Made by a program: the position numbers and the translations under genes. This document shows positions 1-8,351 of a stretch of 64,000 nucleotides of DNA, in pieces. The first letter of the stretch is position 1; each line of letters begins with the position of its first letter. The stretch comes from Xenococcus sp. PCC 7305. Lineage in GTDB: Bacteria; Cyanobacteriota; Cyanobacteriia; Cyanobacteriales; Xenococcaceae. The notes beneath the pieces are model-generated. The model did no database searches. It saw only the letters and a program-made list of their open reading frames with translations, and was not told the DNA's origin. The stretch spans positions 1-64,000 of the forward strand of contig NZ_ALVZ01000220.1 in assembly GCF_000332055.1 (NCBI RefSeq), written 5' to 3'.

Positions 1-296
1 CTCGATGACTGTCTCTATATATCCTAAAAGCACTGTGAAACTAAGCGCTTTGACTTCCATAAATTAGCTCACTCTTGATTTCTGACTTTTTTCTATCTTG
101 CTGCGCTACCGTAAGCCTAGTTCTGTATCCCCTGTTACTTTCGAATTTGGAATTGCTGAGCTGTTAGCTATACGCTTTTTGACTTCTATCTTGGGAAGTA
201 TAATTGTTCTTTCGGATGTATGTTGTCAGCAAAGTTCAACTATTATTATTGGAGCTAATAGCTAATCACAAATTTTTTAGAGGAATGAACAATGAC
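1..296. other. Left-edge non-coding stretch
   Basis: No supported gene is visible here. The sequence is AT-rich with several poly-T tracts and no clear inverted repeat. An in-frame extension of the next gene can be read from a TTG at 204, but it looks like upstream sequence rather than protein. The stretch probably holds the promoter of the downstream glycosylase; no confident -10/-35 pair could be picked by eye. Confidence 0.4.
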
Positions 297-887
297 ATGT
301 ATTTGCTCAGGAGAAGCCATTACGTGAGATGTAGCTGGGTCAAAGATAATCCCCTAGAAATTGCCTATCACGACAAGGAATGGGGGGTTCGGGTCACTGA
401 AGATACAAAACTATTTGAAATGCTTATCCTAGAAGGAGCGCAAGCAGGACTAAGTTGGACTACAGTTTTGAAAAAGCGAGAAAATTATCGTCAAGCCTTT
501 GCCAACTTCAACCCAGAAATGATTGCTCAGTTTGATGAGACCAAACAATTGGAACTTCAGCAAAACCCTGGTATTATCCGTCATAAAAGAAAAATAGCCT
601 CAACTATTAGCAATGCTCGTTGTTTTCTTGAAGTCCAGTCAGAATATGGTAGTTTTAGCCGCTATATTTGGCAATTTGTTGAGGGGGAAACGATTCAAAA
701 CCATTGGCAAACCTTAGAAGAAGTGCCCATTACAACGCCTCAATCCGATGCGATGAGTAAAGATTTGAAAAAACGAGGGTTTAAATTTGTTGGCTCAACT
801 ATTTGTTATGCCTATATGCAGGCAGTGGGGATGGTCAATGACCATACTATAGATTGTTTTCGGCATTCAGAATTATTGGTTGATTAG
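297..887 (+). CDS. tag: DNA-3-methyladenine glycosylase I (Tag family)
   Basis: This is a base-excision-repair glycosylase that removes 3-methyladenine from alkylated DNA. The family signature is clear: CSWVKDNPLEIAYHDKEWG near the N-terminus, LILEGAQAGLSWTTVLKKR in the middle, and a C-terminal KDLKKRGFKFVGSTICYAYMQAVGMVNDH that carries the zinc-binding Cys/His residues of Tag together with the N-terminal Cys. The frame stays open upstream to a TTG at 204, but the extra residues have no family similarity. An AGAGGA at 279-284 suits the ATG at 297 (12-nt spacing) better than the ATG at 285, which it abuts. Length (about 196 residues) fits the family. It stands alone before the SNF2 gene. Confidence 0.9.
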   Translation: MYLLRRSHYVRCSWVKDNPLEIAYHDKEWGVRVTEDTKLFEMLILEGAQAGLSWTTVLKKRENYRQAFANFNPEMIAQFDETKQLELQQNPGIIRHKRKIASTISNARCFLEVQSEYGSFSRYIWQFVEGETIQNHWQTLEEVPITTPQSDAMSKDLKKRGFKFVGSTICYAYMQAVGMVNDHTIDCFRHSELLVD

Positions 888-969
888 ACTAGAATTGCCA
901 AGGCGCTTTGAGCATAGGGAAAAACCCGATAAAATTTAAGCGTAACAATAAAATTCAGAATTAATATTC

Positions 970-3900
970 ATGATGAAGGTTATTCACGGTACTTGGATTC
1001 CAGATGCTGAGTTCGACTACATTCAGCCAGGTTCATTTTATTTGTGGGTTGAAACCTCATCGAGCGCCAAGAGAACGAGAAAAAACCAGCACCAAATTCA
1101 CCCTAATCATCTATCCAGAGACAAGTTAGAAGCCTTTTTAAGTCAGGAATTGGGCCTTAAAGACTCATCATTAAATCTTCAACAAAATATAATTACCCGA
1201 TATTTTGCCCTGCCAACCGCCAATAATAAACCAATTCCCTCTCCAGAATTAATCAGGTATTTAGATGTAGAAATTTCTGAAGAATACGACGAATTTCAAT
1301 ATTGGCAAATAGATTGTTATAAAACTGTAACTGCTGTTAAAAATAAGTCCTCTAAAGCAATTAATATCATTAGGCTGCTCCAAGAAATTCATTTTCTAGC
1401 CCTATACAATTCTCAAGAAATTCAACTGGGTTCAGACTTATTATTTTGGTATCACTACACCCAAGCTTTTAAGGAAGTAATTATCAAAGACCAATATATT
1501 CCTGCTTTCAAATATCGACCAATTGCAAAGGCGAAAGCTAAAAGTAAGAAAAAAAATCAGCTATCCAAATCAGGAGAAATCTATCCCACTTGGTCAATAG
1601 TTTCCGAACAATATGAAGCCAACTTAGACAAATACCTTGAATATATACCTTTAATCTGTCTAGCTGGGGCGAATTCTCCGAGTGACAATCCTGATTTTTT
1701 TGAGCCTAAAACCTTATTGTGTCACTTCAGCGAATATCTGCTTTGCGATCTAGTCACTCATACATCTTCTACCGCAGCATTTGATAAAAAAATTGCGAAT
1801 TCTTTAGTTCATGATTGTTTTTATGCCGAACAGCATAGCCCACTAACCAGCAATGCCAATCTAGAAGACTATCAGCAATGGCTAGTCTGGAAACAGAGAA
1901 TTACCCACACAACTCACAAATCCAACTTTAACTTATACTTCCAATTACATTCGGCAGAACCAGACACCATAAATGATTGGCAGATGCAGTTTTTGGTTGG
2001 GGATAAAAAAGACCCTTCTTTAAAGCTGACCCTAAGTGATTACTGGTTGATGAATGATCTAGCAAAAACTGGGATCAAAAAACAATTTGGTCAAGATTTC
2101 GAGGCAAACTTGCTCTTAAATTTAGGCTATGCCGCAAGGATGTACCCTAAATTATGGCAGGGGATGGAAACCGCACAACCTGATGGCTTGAGACTGACAT
2201 TAACCGAAGCCTTTGATTTCCTCAAAGAGTATGCCTGGGTATTAGAAGATTCTGGGTTTAAGATCATTGTCCCAGCTTGGTATACTCCCACCGGCCGTCG
2301 TCGAGCTAAAATTCGGCTTAAAGCATCTAGTAGCGGAAAATCGGCCACTAAAAATGCTAATGATAAAGGGTACTTTGGGCTTGATTCTGTGGTTGAATAT
2401 CAATACCAGCTAGCAATTGGGGAAGAAGAAGTTAGTACAGCTGAATGGCAACAGTTGGTGAATGCTAAGACTCCTTTAGTTCATTTTCGCGGACAGTGGA
2501 TGGAATTAGACCGCGATAAAATGCAGGAATTTCTGGAATTTTGGCAGTCTCATGGTGAGGAAAAGCCCAAAATGACGATGTTGGAATTGCTTCAACGCAG
2601 TGCTTCTGTTGGGGATGATTGGGAAGTTCAACATGACGAATTTCTCTCGGAAATGAGGTCGAAATTAGAAGATAAAAGTAAGTTTGAGCCTATTGCCGAT
2701 TTAGCCGAACTTCAGGGGACTTTGCGAGAATATCAAAAGCGAGGGGTTTCTTGGTTGAGTTATTTGGAGCAACTAGGCTTGAACGGTTGTTTAGCCGATG
2801 ATATGGGACTGGGTAAGACGGTGCAAGTGATTGCCAGACTTGTTCAGGAAAGAGAACTGGTTAGTCAAGGAAATAAGAAAAAATCTGTTTCAGTTGCTCC
2901 TACTTTATTAATTGCGCCGACGACCGTTGTCGGCAATTGGCTCAGAGAAATTGCCAAATTCGCGCCTCATCTAAATGCGAGTGTCCATCATGGCGGCGAT
3001 CGCATAAAAGATCTAGCTAAGTTTAAATCTGATTGTTTAAAACGAGATGTCGTAATTACCTCTTTTACCTTGGCACGCAAAGATGTCAAACTCCTAGGAA
3101 GCCTGCAATGGCAACGCATTGTTTTAGATGAAGCCCAAAATATTAAAAATCCCCAAGCTGCCCAAACCAAAGCGATTTTGAAACTGTCGGCAAAACATCG
3201 TTTAGCTTTGACGGGAACTCCTGTGGAAAACCGTCTCTTGGATTTATGGTCGATATTTAATTTTCTTAATCCTGGTTATTTGGGGAAAAAAGCCCAATTT
3301 CGCAAATCTTTTGAGATTCCCATTCAAAGAGACAATAATAAAATTCAATCAACAACCTTAAAAAAATTAGTCGAGCCCCTAATCTTAAGACGAGTTAAAA
3401 CCGATAAATCTATCATTCATGATTTACCAGATAAAGTCGAACAAAAACTCTATACAAACTTAACTAAAGAACAAGCTTCTCTCTATGAGGCTGTGGTTAA
3501 AGATGTAGATGATAAGATTCAAAATACTGAAGGCATTGAACGCAAAGGTTTGATTTTATCGACTCTGGTGAAGTTAAAACAAATATGCAATCATCCTGCC
3601 CAATTTCTTCAAGATGGGAGTGATTTTTTACCGACTCGCTCTCATAAACTTGGTCGTTTGGTCCAGATGGTAGAAGAAGCAATTGCTGAGGGAGAAAGTA
3701 TTTTAATTTTTAGTCAATTTACGGAAATTTGCCAAGGGATAGCCAAACACCTGAAACATGCTCTCCACTGTAATACTTATTATCTTCATGGAGGAACATC
3801 TCGTAAACGGCGAGAAAAAATGATTGCTCAATTTCAATCGCCTGAAACGGAAGCATCGGTGTTTATTCTGTCCCTAAAAGCAGGTGGTGTGGGGATTACT

Positions 3901-4182
3901 TTGACTAAGGCTAATCATGTTTTTCATTTTGATCGCTGGTGGAATCCGGCGGTGGAAGATCAGGCGACAGATCGGGCTTTTCGGATTGGGCAGGAAAAGA
4001 ATGTTTTTGTGCACAAGTTTGTGGCCATTGGCACGTTAGAGGAAAAAATAGATCAAATGATTGAGGATAAGAAAAGGGTTGCTGATGCTGTGATTGGCAG
4101 TGATGAATCTTGGTTGACGGAGTTGGATAATGATGCGTTTAAAGAATTAATTGCTTTGAATAAAACTGCAATTTTAGACTAG
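970..4182 (+). CDS. SNF2-family ATP-dependent helicase
   Basis: A 1070-residue bacterial SNF2/Rad54-like DNA translocase. The N-terminal half (to about residue 560) is the SNF2-associated region found in bacterial members. The ATPase follows: Walker A DDMGLGKT near residue 609, the DEAQ (DEAH-type) box near 720, LTGTPVENRLLDLWSIFNFL, and a C-terminal helicase lobe with SLKAGGVGITLTKANHVFHFDRWWNPAVEDQATDRAFRIGQ, which includes the arginine-finger motif VI. All expected motifs look intact. Two adjacent ATGs (970, 973) are possible starts. Such helicases are often next to a SWIM zinc-finger gene in cyanobacteria; here the SWIM gene is 2 kb downstream, separated by a caspase-like gene and a toxin-antitoxin pair. 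A role in DNA or nucleoprotein remodelling is inferred from the family. Confidence 0.95.
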   Translation: MMKVIHGTWIPDAEFDYIQPGSFYLWVETSSSAKRTRKNQHQIHPNHLSRDKLEAFLSQELGLKDSSLNLQQNIITRYFALPTANNKPIPSPELIRYLDVEISEEYDEFQYWQIDCYKTVTAVKNKSSKAINIIRLLQEIHFLALYNSQEIQLGSDLLFWYHYTQAFKEVIIKDQYIPAFKYRPIAKAKAKSKKKNQLSKSGEIYPTWSIVSEQYEANLDKYLEYIPLICLAGANSPSDNPDFFEPKTLLCHFSEYLLCDLVTHTSSTAAFDKKIANSLVHDCFYAEQHSPLTSNANLEDYQQWLVWKQRITHTTHKSNFNLYFQLHSAEPDTINDWQMQFLVGDKKDPSLKLTLSDYWLMNDLAKTGIKKQFGQDFEANLLLNLGYAARMYPKLWQGMETAQPDGLRLTLTEAFDFLKEYAWVLEDSGFKIIVPAWYTPTGRRRAKIRLKASSSGKSATKNANDKGYFGLDSVVEYQYQLAIGEEEVSTAEWQQLVNAKTPLVHFRGQWMELDRDKMQEFLEFWQSHGEEKPKMTMLELLQRSASVGDDWEVQHDEFLSEMRSKLEDKSKFEPIADLAELQGTLREYQKRGVSWLSYLEQLGLNGCLADDMGLGKTVQVIARLVQERELVSQGNKKKSVSVAPTLLIAPTTVVGNWLREIAKFAPHLNASVHHGGDRIKDLAKFKSDCLKRDVVITSFTLARKDVKLLGSLQWQRIVLDEAQNIKNPQAAQTKAILKLSAKHRLALTGTPVENRLLDLWSIFNFLNPGYLGKKAQFRKSFEIPIQRDNNKIQSTTLKKLVEPLILRRVKTDKSIIHDLPDKVEQKLYTNLTKEQASLYEAVVKDVDDKIQNTEGIERKGLILSTLVKLKQICNHPAQFLQDGSDFLPTRSHKLGRLVQMVEEAIAEGESILIFSQFTEICQGIAKHLKHALHCNTYYLHGGTSRKRREKMIAQFQSPETEASVFILSLKAGGVGITLTKANHVFHFDRWWNPAVEDQATDRAFRIGQEKNVFVHKFVAIGTLEEKIDQMIEDKKRVADAVIGSDESWLTELDNDAFKELIALNKTAILD

Positions 4183-4254
4183 GTAGTAATTTAAGTAACG
4201 GTGCGAGATCCACTCTCGTAAAATCTGTTTTGGTACTGCTGAATCCGGATATGA

Positions 4255-4301
4255 ATTTGTCTCGCGCAAAGACGCAAAGACGCAAAGGAAGAAGCAAAGA
4301 A
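4255..4301 (+). repeat. Dispersed repeat, TCTCGCGCAAAGACGCAAAG family
   Basis: The core TCTCGCGCAAAGACGCAAAG is followed by further GACGCAAAG-like units. Related copies occur at 36944-36992 (decayed), 37434-37477 (reverse) and 45902-45980 (reverse, interrupted). It lies 70 bases after the SNF2 stop codon. It is an intergenic repeat with no coding capacity. Confidence 0.7.
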
Positions 4302-4359
4302 GATTAGTCTAAATATTTTTTTATGTTTTAAAGCATCATCTTAACCTATCACCTAGAAG

Positions 4360-5376
4360 TTAGCTTTCAACGTCATTATCAGGAGGCAACATATAGTAAA
4401 CAGGCGGACGATAGAAAGGATCATTGCGACAAGCATCGAAAATCAGAATTTTTAGGGTTCCAATGTCCTCTTTAACTATAGGTTTAAAATAGAACTCAGT
4501 ATCAACAGATGCAGCAATCCAAGGAATTTGTTTGTAATCAGTTGAATCACGAACCTTTGGTAGCAACTCTCGAAAAAGCTCAAAGATTTCTACATTCCAC
4601 TTATCTACAAGAGATAGAAAAGCTTGAGCAAAAGGTGAATGCCTGCTGATTCTACTCTTATTCTTCACTGATGCATCATCATTATCATACTTACGCTTTT
4701 CGCCACCACTATTCTTTCCATTTTCATTCTCTGGTGGCTTTTGAAAAAAATCATAGGCAAGATTTCCAGATGCTGTAGAGTACATAATAATGCTGCCATT
4801 ATGCATCGGAGTTTCTTCAATGATCTTATCAACTGGACGGAGAAGAACGTTAAGATCTATTGCCTTGGTTGCAAACTCTTCTTTTTCTGTTAAATTTGCA
4901 TCAACTGGCAAAATATAGTCATGTCCATTAATTTGAGACGCGTGACCTGCGTAATAGAAGAGACCAACACCACCTATACTAAGAATTGTTTGGAAATCAT
5001 CAATTGCTTTCTTTAGTTCTTCAGTTGATGGGTTAATCCGTTTTATGATCTTGAATCCTAATTTTTTCAGGGCTTTACATATTGCTTCAGCATCATTTAT
5101 TGAGTTCATCAGTGGGGGTGTATTTATGTAATCCTGATTGCCAACGACTAGTGCTATACGATCAGTGACGATATTTTTATCAAATGATAAGAATGAATAT
5201 TGAAATAATCCTAAAAAACCACCTGCCCCTGAAATTGCGGCAATAGCAGATGGGTATGTACCTTCAGAAAAATACCAAGCTATTCCCAAAGCCATCAGAG
5301 TTGTTGCAATAGTCCCTGTAATGATTCTGAAGTTGATAAAGTTTTTTAATTTTTTAAGTGATACCATCCATTTCAA
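4360..5376 (-). CDS. Membrane-anchored caspase-like protein with displaced catalytic-Cys strand
   Basis: A 338-residue peptidase C14 (orthocaspase/metacaspase-like) protein. Residues about 17-64 hold two hydrophobic segments that would anchor it in a membrane. The p20-like start is clear: RIALVVGNQDY (73-83), NDAEAI, LKKLGFK, and the catalytic His145 in LFYYAGHASQINGHDYILP. The next segment should be the catalytic-Cys strand, but LLRPVDKIIEETP runs directly into the p10-like NGSIIMYSTASGNLAYD (193-209). The p10 part continues through a charged low-complexity insert (212-245), SPFAQAFL, QIPWIAAS and EFYF (294-297). Only then comes KILIFDACRNDPF (309-321, Cys316), 22 residues before the end. 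Both catalytic residues are present but in a non-standard order. It is opposite in strand to its neighbours and probably arrived with the adjacent toxin-antitoxin pair. Activity is unproven. Confidence 0.85.
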   Translation of the reverse strand: MKWMVSLKKLKNFINFRIITGTIATTLMALGIAWYFSEGTYPSAIAAISGAGGFLGLFQYSFLSFDKNIVTDRIALVVGNQDYINTPPLMNSINDAEAICKALKKLGFKIIKRINPSTEELKKAIDDFQTILSIGGVGLFYYAGHASQINGHDYILPVDANLTEKEEFATKAIDLNVLLRPVDKIIEETPMHNGSIIMYSTASGNLAYDFFQKPPENENGKNSGGEKRKYDNDDASVKNKSRISRHSPFAQAFLSLVDKWNVEIFELFRELLPKVRDSTDYKQIPWIAASVDTEFYFKPIVKEDIGTLKILIFDACRNDPFYRPPVYYMLPPDNDVES

Positions 5377-5508
5377 TATTATTTGAAGGATATCTAACTA
5401 TTTATTATGCGAAAAGTTGCTAGACATATGGGGCTAATTCTAACAAATTTTGAGTAAGATAAAATTATAGTCAGACTAGGTCAAACTACTTTACTTTCAA
5501 AACAAGTA

Positions 5509-5745
5509 ATGAAAATATATTCTGTCACCGATGCTAAAGCTAAATTTTCTCAAGTAGTAGAGAGTGTTTTACAAGGAGAGGAGGTTATAGTCACAAAAAT
5601 GGGAAAACCAGCCGTTACAATATCTGCTTATGAACCCATTGCTGAAAACAAAAGATTAGGCTTAATGAAGGGACAAGCTACAATACCTGATGATTTTGGC
5701 GAATGGAATGAGGAAGAAGCAAAATTGTTGGGAATCATCGAATAG
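5509..5745 (+). CDS. Type II antitoxin, Phd/YefM family
   Basis: A 78-residue antitoxin whose N-terminus (MKIYSVTDAKAKFSQVVESV ... GEEVIVTKMGKPAVTI) is the DNA-binding Phd/YefM fold. The C-terminal tail would wrap the toxin. The toxin ATG lies one base beyond the antitoxin stop codon, so the two are probably translationally coupled. Upstream, TAGTCAGACTA (5468-5478) is a small inverted repeat that could be part of an autoregulatory operator; this is inferred from how the family usually works. Confidence 0.92.
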   Translation: MKIYSVTDAKAKFSQVVESVLQGEEVIVTKMGKPAVTISAYEPIAENKRLGLMKGQATIPDDFGEWNEEEAKLLGIIE

Positions 5746-5746
5746 G

Positions 5747-6124
5747 ATGAAGTATTTGCTTGATACTCATAGTTTACTCTGGGCAGTTTTTGAACCAGAT
5801 AAACTCTCAACAAAAGCTCAAAAAATCATATCTGATCAAAATAATATTATTTGTGTCAGTTTAATCTCTCTTTGGGAAATTAGTATTAAACAAAATATTG
5901 GTCGTTTAGACATCCCAAAAGGGTTTTTTGAGGTTGTACGAGAAGGAGGATTTGAAATGCTTTCTCTGACTATTCCTCAAATCCAACAATATCGAACATT
6001 ACCTTTGCATCATCGAGATCCTTTTGATCGAATATTAGTTGTTCAAGCAAGACAGCAAAAACTAATTTTGATTACTCGGGATTCAGAAATTAGTAAGTAC
6101 GATGTCAAGATAGTTAAAGCCTAA
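5747..6124 (+). CDS. PIN-domain RNase toxin (VapC-like)
   Basis: A 125-residue PIN-domain ribonuclease, the toxin partner of the Phd-like antitoxin. Visible motifs are MKYLLDTHSLLWA (first acidic residue, Asp6), SLWEISIKQ (conserved Glu), HHRDPFDRILVVQA (third acidic site) and LITRDSEISKY at the C-terminus. I start it at 5747 because the family begins exactly at MKYLLDTH; the longer frame from 5690 only overlaps the antitoxin. Mixing a Phd-type antitoxin with a PIN toxin is common in cyanobacteria. It is expected to cleave RNA when antitoxin is lost. Confidence 0.92.
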   Translation: MKYLLDTHSLLWAVFEPDKLSTKAQKIISDQNNIICVSLISLWEISIKQNIGRLDIPKGFFEVVREGGFEMLSLTIPQIQQYRTLPLHHRDPFDRILVVQARQQKLILITRDSEISKYDVKIVKA

Positions 6125-6158
6125 ATATGCGATTTGTTTTTTATTCTTAAGTTAAACT

Positions 6159-6998
6159 ATGGCTAAATTTAGTAGGACTTGGTGGGGAAAAGTTTTTATT
6201 GAAGCTTTAGAATCTTTTACTGATTCGGGAAGATTACAAAGAGGACGTTCCTATGCCAATGGGGGGAAAGTAAAAAGCTTTGATATTGATGGTAATCGGA
6301 TTACCGCTGTGGTCAGAGGTTCGGTCAATCCCTATTTTGGTGTTTACAAAGAACCAACTTATATAATCTCTATTGAAATTACCCCGATCGCTAAAGCCAA
6401 GTGGGATTTGATTGTCGAGAAATTGTCTTCTAAGGCCAGTATAATCTCTCGATTGTTATTAAACGAAGTACCCGAAAATATTGAATCTAGTTTTGCAGAG
6501 TTGGGCTTTCATTTATTGCCCTATGATCGCCGAGATTTCCAGACTCAATGTTCTTGTCCAGATTATGCTAATCCCTGTAAACATATTGCTGGAGTTTATT
6601 ATTTGGTTGCGGCTCAATTGGATGAAAATCCTTTTTTGTTATTTGAACTGCGAGGATTATCTAAGTTAGAGTTACAGAAAAAACTAGAGCAAACGCCTTT
6701 AGGGAAAATACTTTCAGAAGAATTAAATAGCAAAGAGGTTACGGTAGAACTTTCTGATTCTTTATACACGAGAGTCGAAAAGCGATCGCTTGAAGAACAA
6801 CCTAGTGCCAGAGAATTTTGGTTGGGCGCTAAGAGATTACCTCCTACAATTGACGTGCCAACAGCTAGTGGCATACCGGCGATCGCAATTAAGAAAGAGG
6901 GTGATTTCCCTGCTTTTTGGCATAAAGATCATTCTTTCATTGAAACTATGGAAGAATTATATAAACGCGTCAAAACTAAAAATCAGAATTTAATATAA
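6159..6998 (+). CDS. SWIM zinc-finger protein
   Basis: A 279-residue protein beginning [30 protein letters not shown]-like sequence typical of the SWIM proteins that accompany bacterial SNF2 helicases. The SWIM motif CxCxnCxH is seen as [18 protein letters not shown] around residues 131-148. The likely role is DNA or protein binding in support of the helicase at 970-4182. The gene ends four bases before the hisF start, so both may be on one transcript. The rest of the protein has no enzymatic motif that I recognise. Confidence 0.9.
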   Translation: MAKFSRTWWGKVFIEALESFTDSGRLQRGRSYANGGKVKSFDIDGNRITAVVRGSVNPYFGVYKEPTYIISIEITPIAKAKWDLIVEKLSSKASIISRLLLNEVPENIESSFAELGFHLLPYDRRDFQTQCSCPDYANPCKHIAGVYYLVAAQLDENPFLLFELRGLSKLELQKKLEQTPLGKILSEELNSKEVTVELSDSLYTRVEKRSLEEQPSAREFWLGAKRLPPTIDVPTASGIPAIAIKKEGDFPAFWHKDHSFIETMEELYKRVKTKNQNLI

Positions 6999-7002
6999 AT
7001 TT

Positions 7003-7770
7003 ATGCTCGCAAAAAGAATCTTACCTTGTCTCGATGTCAATGCAGGACGAGTTGTGAAAGGCGTTAACTTTGTCGATCTCAAAGATGCTGGAGATCCCGT
7101 CGAACTAGCTAAGGTTTATAACGATGCTGGTGCGGACGAATTAGTATTTCTCGATATCACCGCAACCCATGAAGACCGAGGAACTATTATTGACGTGGTA
7201 TACCGCACCGCAGATCAAGTTTTTATCCCTCTGACTGTCGGTGGTGGGATCAACGCTTTGCCTGATATTAAAAATCTCTTGCGAGCAGGTGCAGATAAAA
7301 TTAGTATCAATTCCGCTGCGGTGCGCGATCCTGACTTGATCAACCGAGCAAGCGATCGCTTTGGCCGACAATGTATTGTGGTGGCGATCGATGCTAGAAG
7401 ACGCCCAGATCCGAGTAATCCTGGATGGGATGTTTATGTTCGAGGCGGCAGAGAAAACACTGGTTTGGATGCGATCGCTTGGGCTAAAGAAGTCGCGATG
7501 CGCGGAGCCGGAGAACTCCTAGTCACTAGTATGGATGCCGATGGAACTCAGGCAGGATATGATTTGGAGCTTACTCGGACTATTGCCGAACAAGTCGAAA
7601 TACCAGTAATTGCCTCTGGTGGGGCCGGAAATTGCCAGCATATATATGAGGCTCTCAGCGAAGGCAAAGCAGAAGCCGCGTTGCTTGCGTCGTTACTGCA
7701 TTATGGACAGTTAACTGTTGAGGAAGTCAAAAGCTATCTTCAACAACATCAAGTTCCTGTTCGGCAATGA
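7003..7770 (+). CDS. hisF: Imidazole glycerol phosphate synthase cyclase subunit
   Basis: HisF is the (beta/alpha)8-barrel cyclase half of IGP synthase. With HisH-derived ammonia it converts PRFAR to imidazole glycerol phosphate and AICAR in histidine synthesis. The sequence is nearly canonical: [20 protein letters not shown] (catalytic Asp11), [14 protein letters not shown] (second catalytic Asp), [17 protein letters not shown] and IASGGAGN phosphate-binding loops. Length 255 is standard. No other his gene is adjacent, which is usual in cyanobacteria where his genes are scattered. Confidence 0.98.
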   Translation: MLAKRILPCLDVNAGRVVKGVNFVDLKDAGDPVELAKVYNDAGADELVFLDITATHEDRGTIIDVVYRTADQVFIPLTVGGGINALPDIKNLLRAGADKISINSAAVRDPDLINRASDRFGRQCIVVAIDARRRPDPSNPGWDVYVRGGRENTGLDAIAWAKEVAMRGAGELLVTSMDADGTQAGYDLELTRTIAEQVEIPVIASGGAGNCQHIYEALSEGKAEAALLASLLHYGQLTVEEVKSYLQQHQVPVRQ

Positions 7771-7775
7771 GTCGA

Positions 7776-7807
7776 AGGCAGATGGCAGATGGCAAAGGGC
7801 AGATGGG
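7776..7807. repeat. Heptamer tandem repeat (GGCAGAT type)
   Basis: AGGCAGATGGCAGATGGCAAAGGGCAGATGG is a run of degenerate 7-base units directly after the hisF stop codon. It belongs to the same GGCAGAK class as the runs at 14633-14664, 20689-20719 and 34401-34430. Confidence 0.8.
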
Positions 7808-7935
7808 AAAATTCAGAACAGCTCAAAGCCTAGAGCGGCAATATTCTTATTAAATAAAACTTAAATTCTTCAAAAGTAATACCGAATGATAAAAATTGTG
7901 TACTAGAATAGATACAGAGTTTACATTTCTTAACG

Positions 7936-8118
7936 ATGCTGATTCCGATTCTCATATTTGATGTAGCTCTGGTCGCTTGGTCCTTGCATTTGATGCAAGA
8001 GGCTTTAAATCGGAAAGAGTTTTCCCTCATGCTAGCGGGCACTTTGGTCGCGCTGGTTGCTGCTGCGATGTTGGTTGTCTATTTTCTGGTTGGCAACTGC
8101 CTGAGCCAATTATTATAG
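7936..8118 (+). CDS. Small two-helix membrane protein
   Basis: A 60-residue protein with two hydrophobic stretches (residues about 2-18 and 31-55) separated by QEALNRKEFS. Its composition and position are those of a real small cyanobacterial membrane protein, but I do not recognise a named family. It begins at an ATG 27 bases after the long AT-rich leader ATTGTGTACTAGAATAG, with no strong Shine-Dalgarno sequence. Function is unknown. Confidence 0.65.
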   Translation: MLIPILIFDVALVAWSLHLMQEALNRKEFSLMLAGTLVALVAAAMLVVYFLVGNCLSQLL

Positions 8119-8351
8119 TTTTTGATCATTATTTCTTCTAGACTGAAATATCTAAAGGTGATTGATAATTATTAGCATAAACTATTATCTAATATTGTTA
8201 TTTTGCTCGTAATTACTTTTTCAGGAAGAGTCTTTTCCGCTAAGCTAAAGCTGGATATATGGAGATATTTCTGAAATCATAGTGTTTAGCTACAGATTAG
8301 GGAGTCATCTTATAGAACTCCAAGATAATTTATTTACCGTCAGGAGGAATC

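Noticed and set aside
204-296. N-terminal extension of the Tag glycosylase from a TTG at 204
   Set aside because: The extra residues do not resemble the family, and the ribosome-binding site lies downstream at 279-284.
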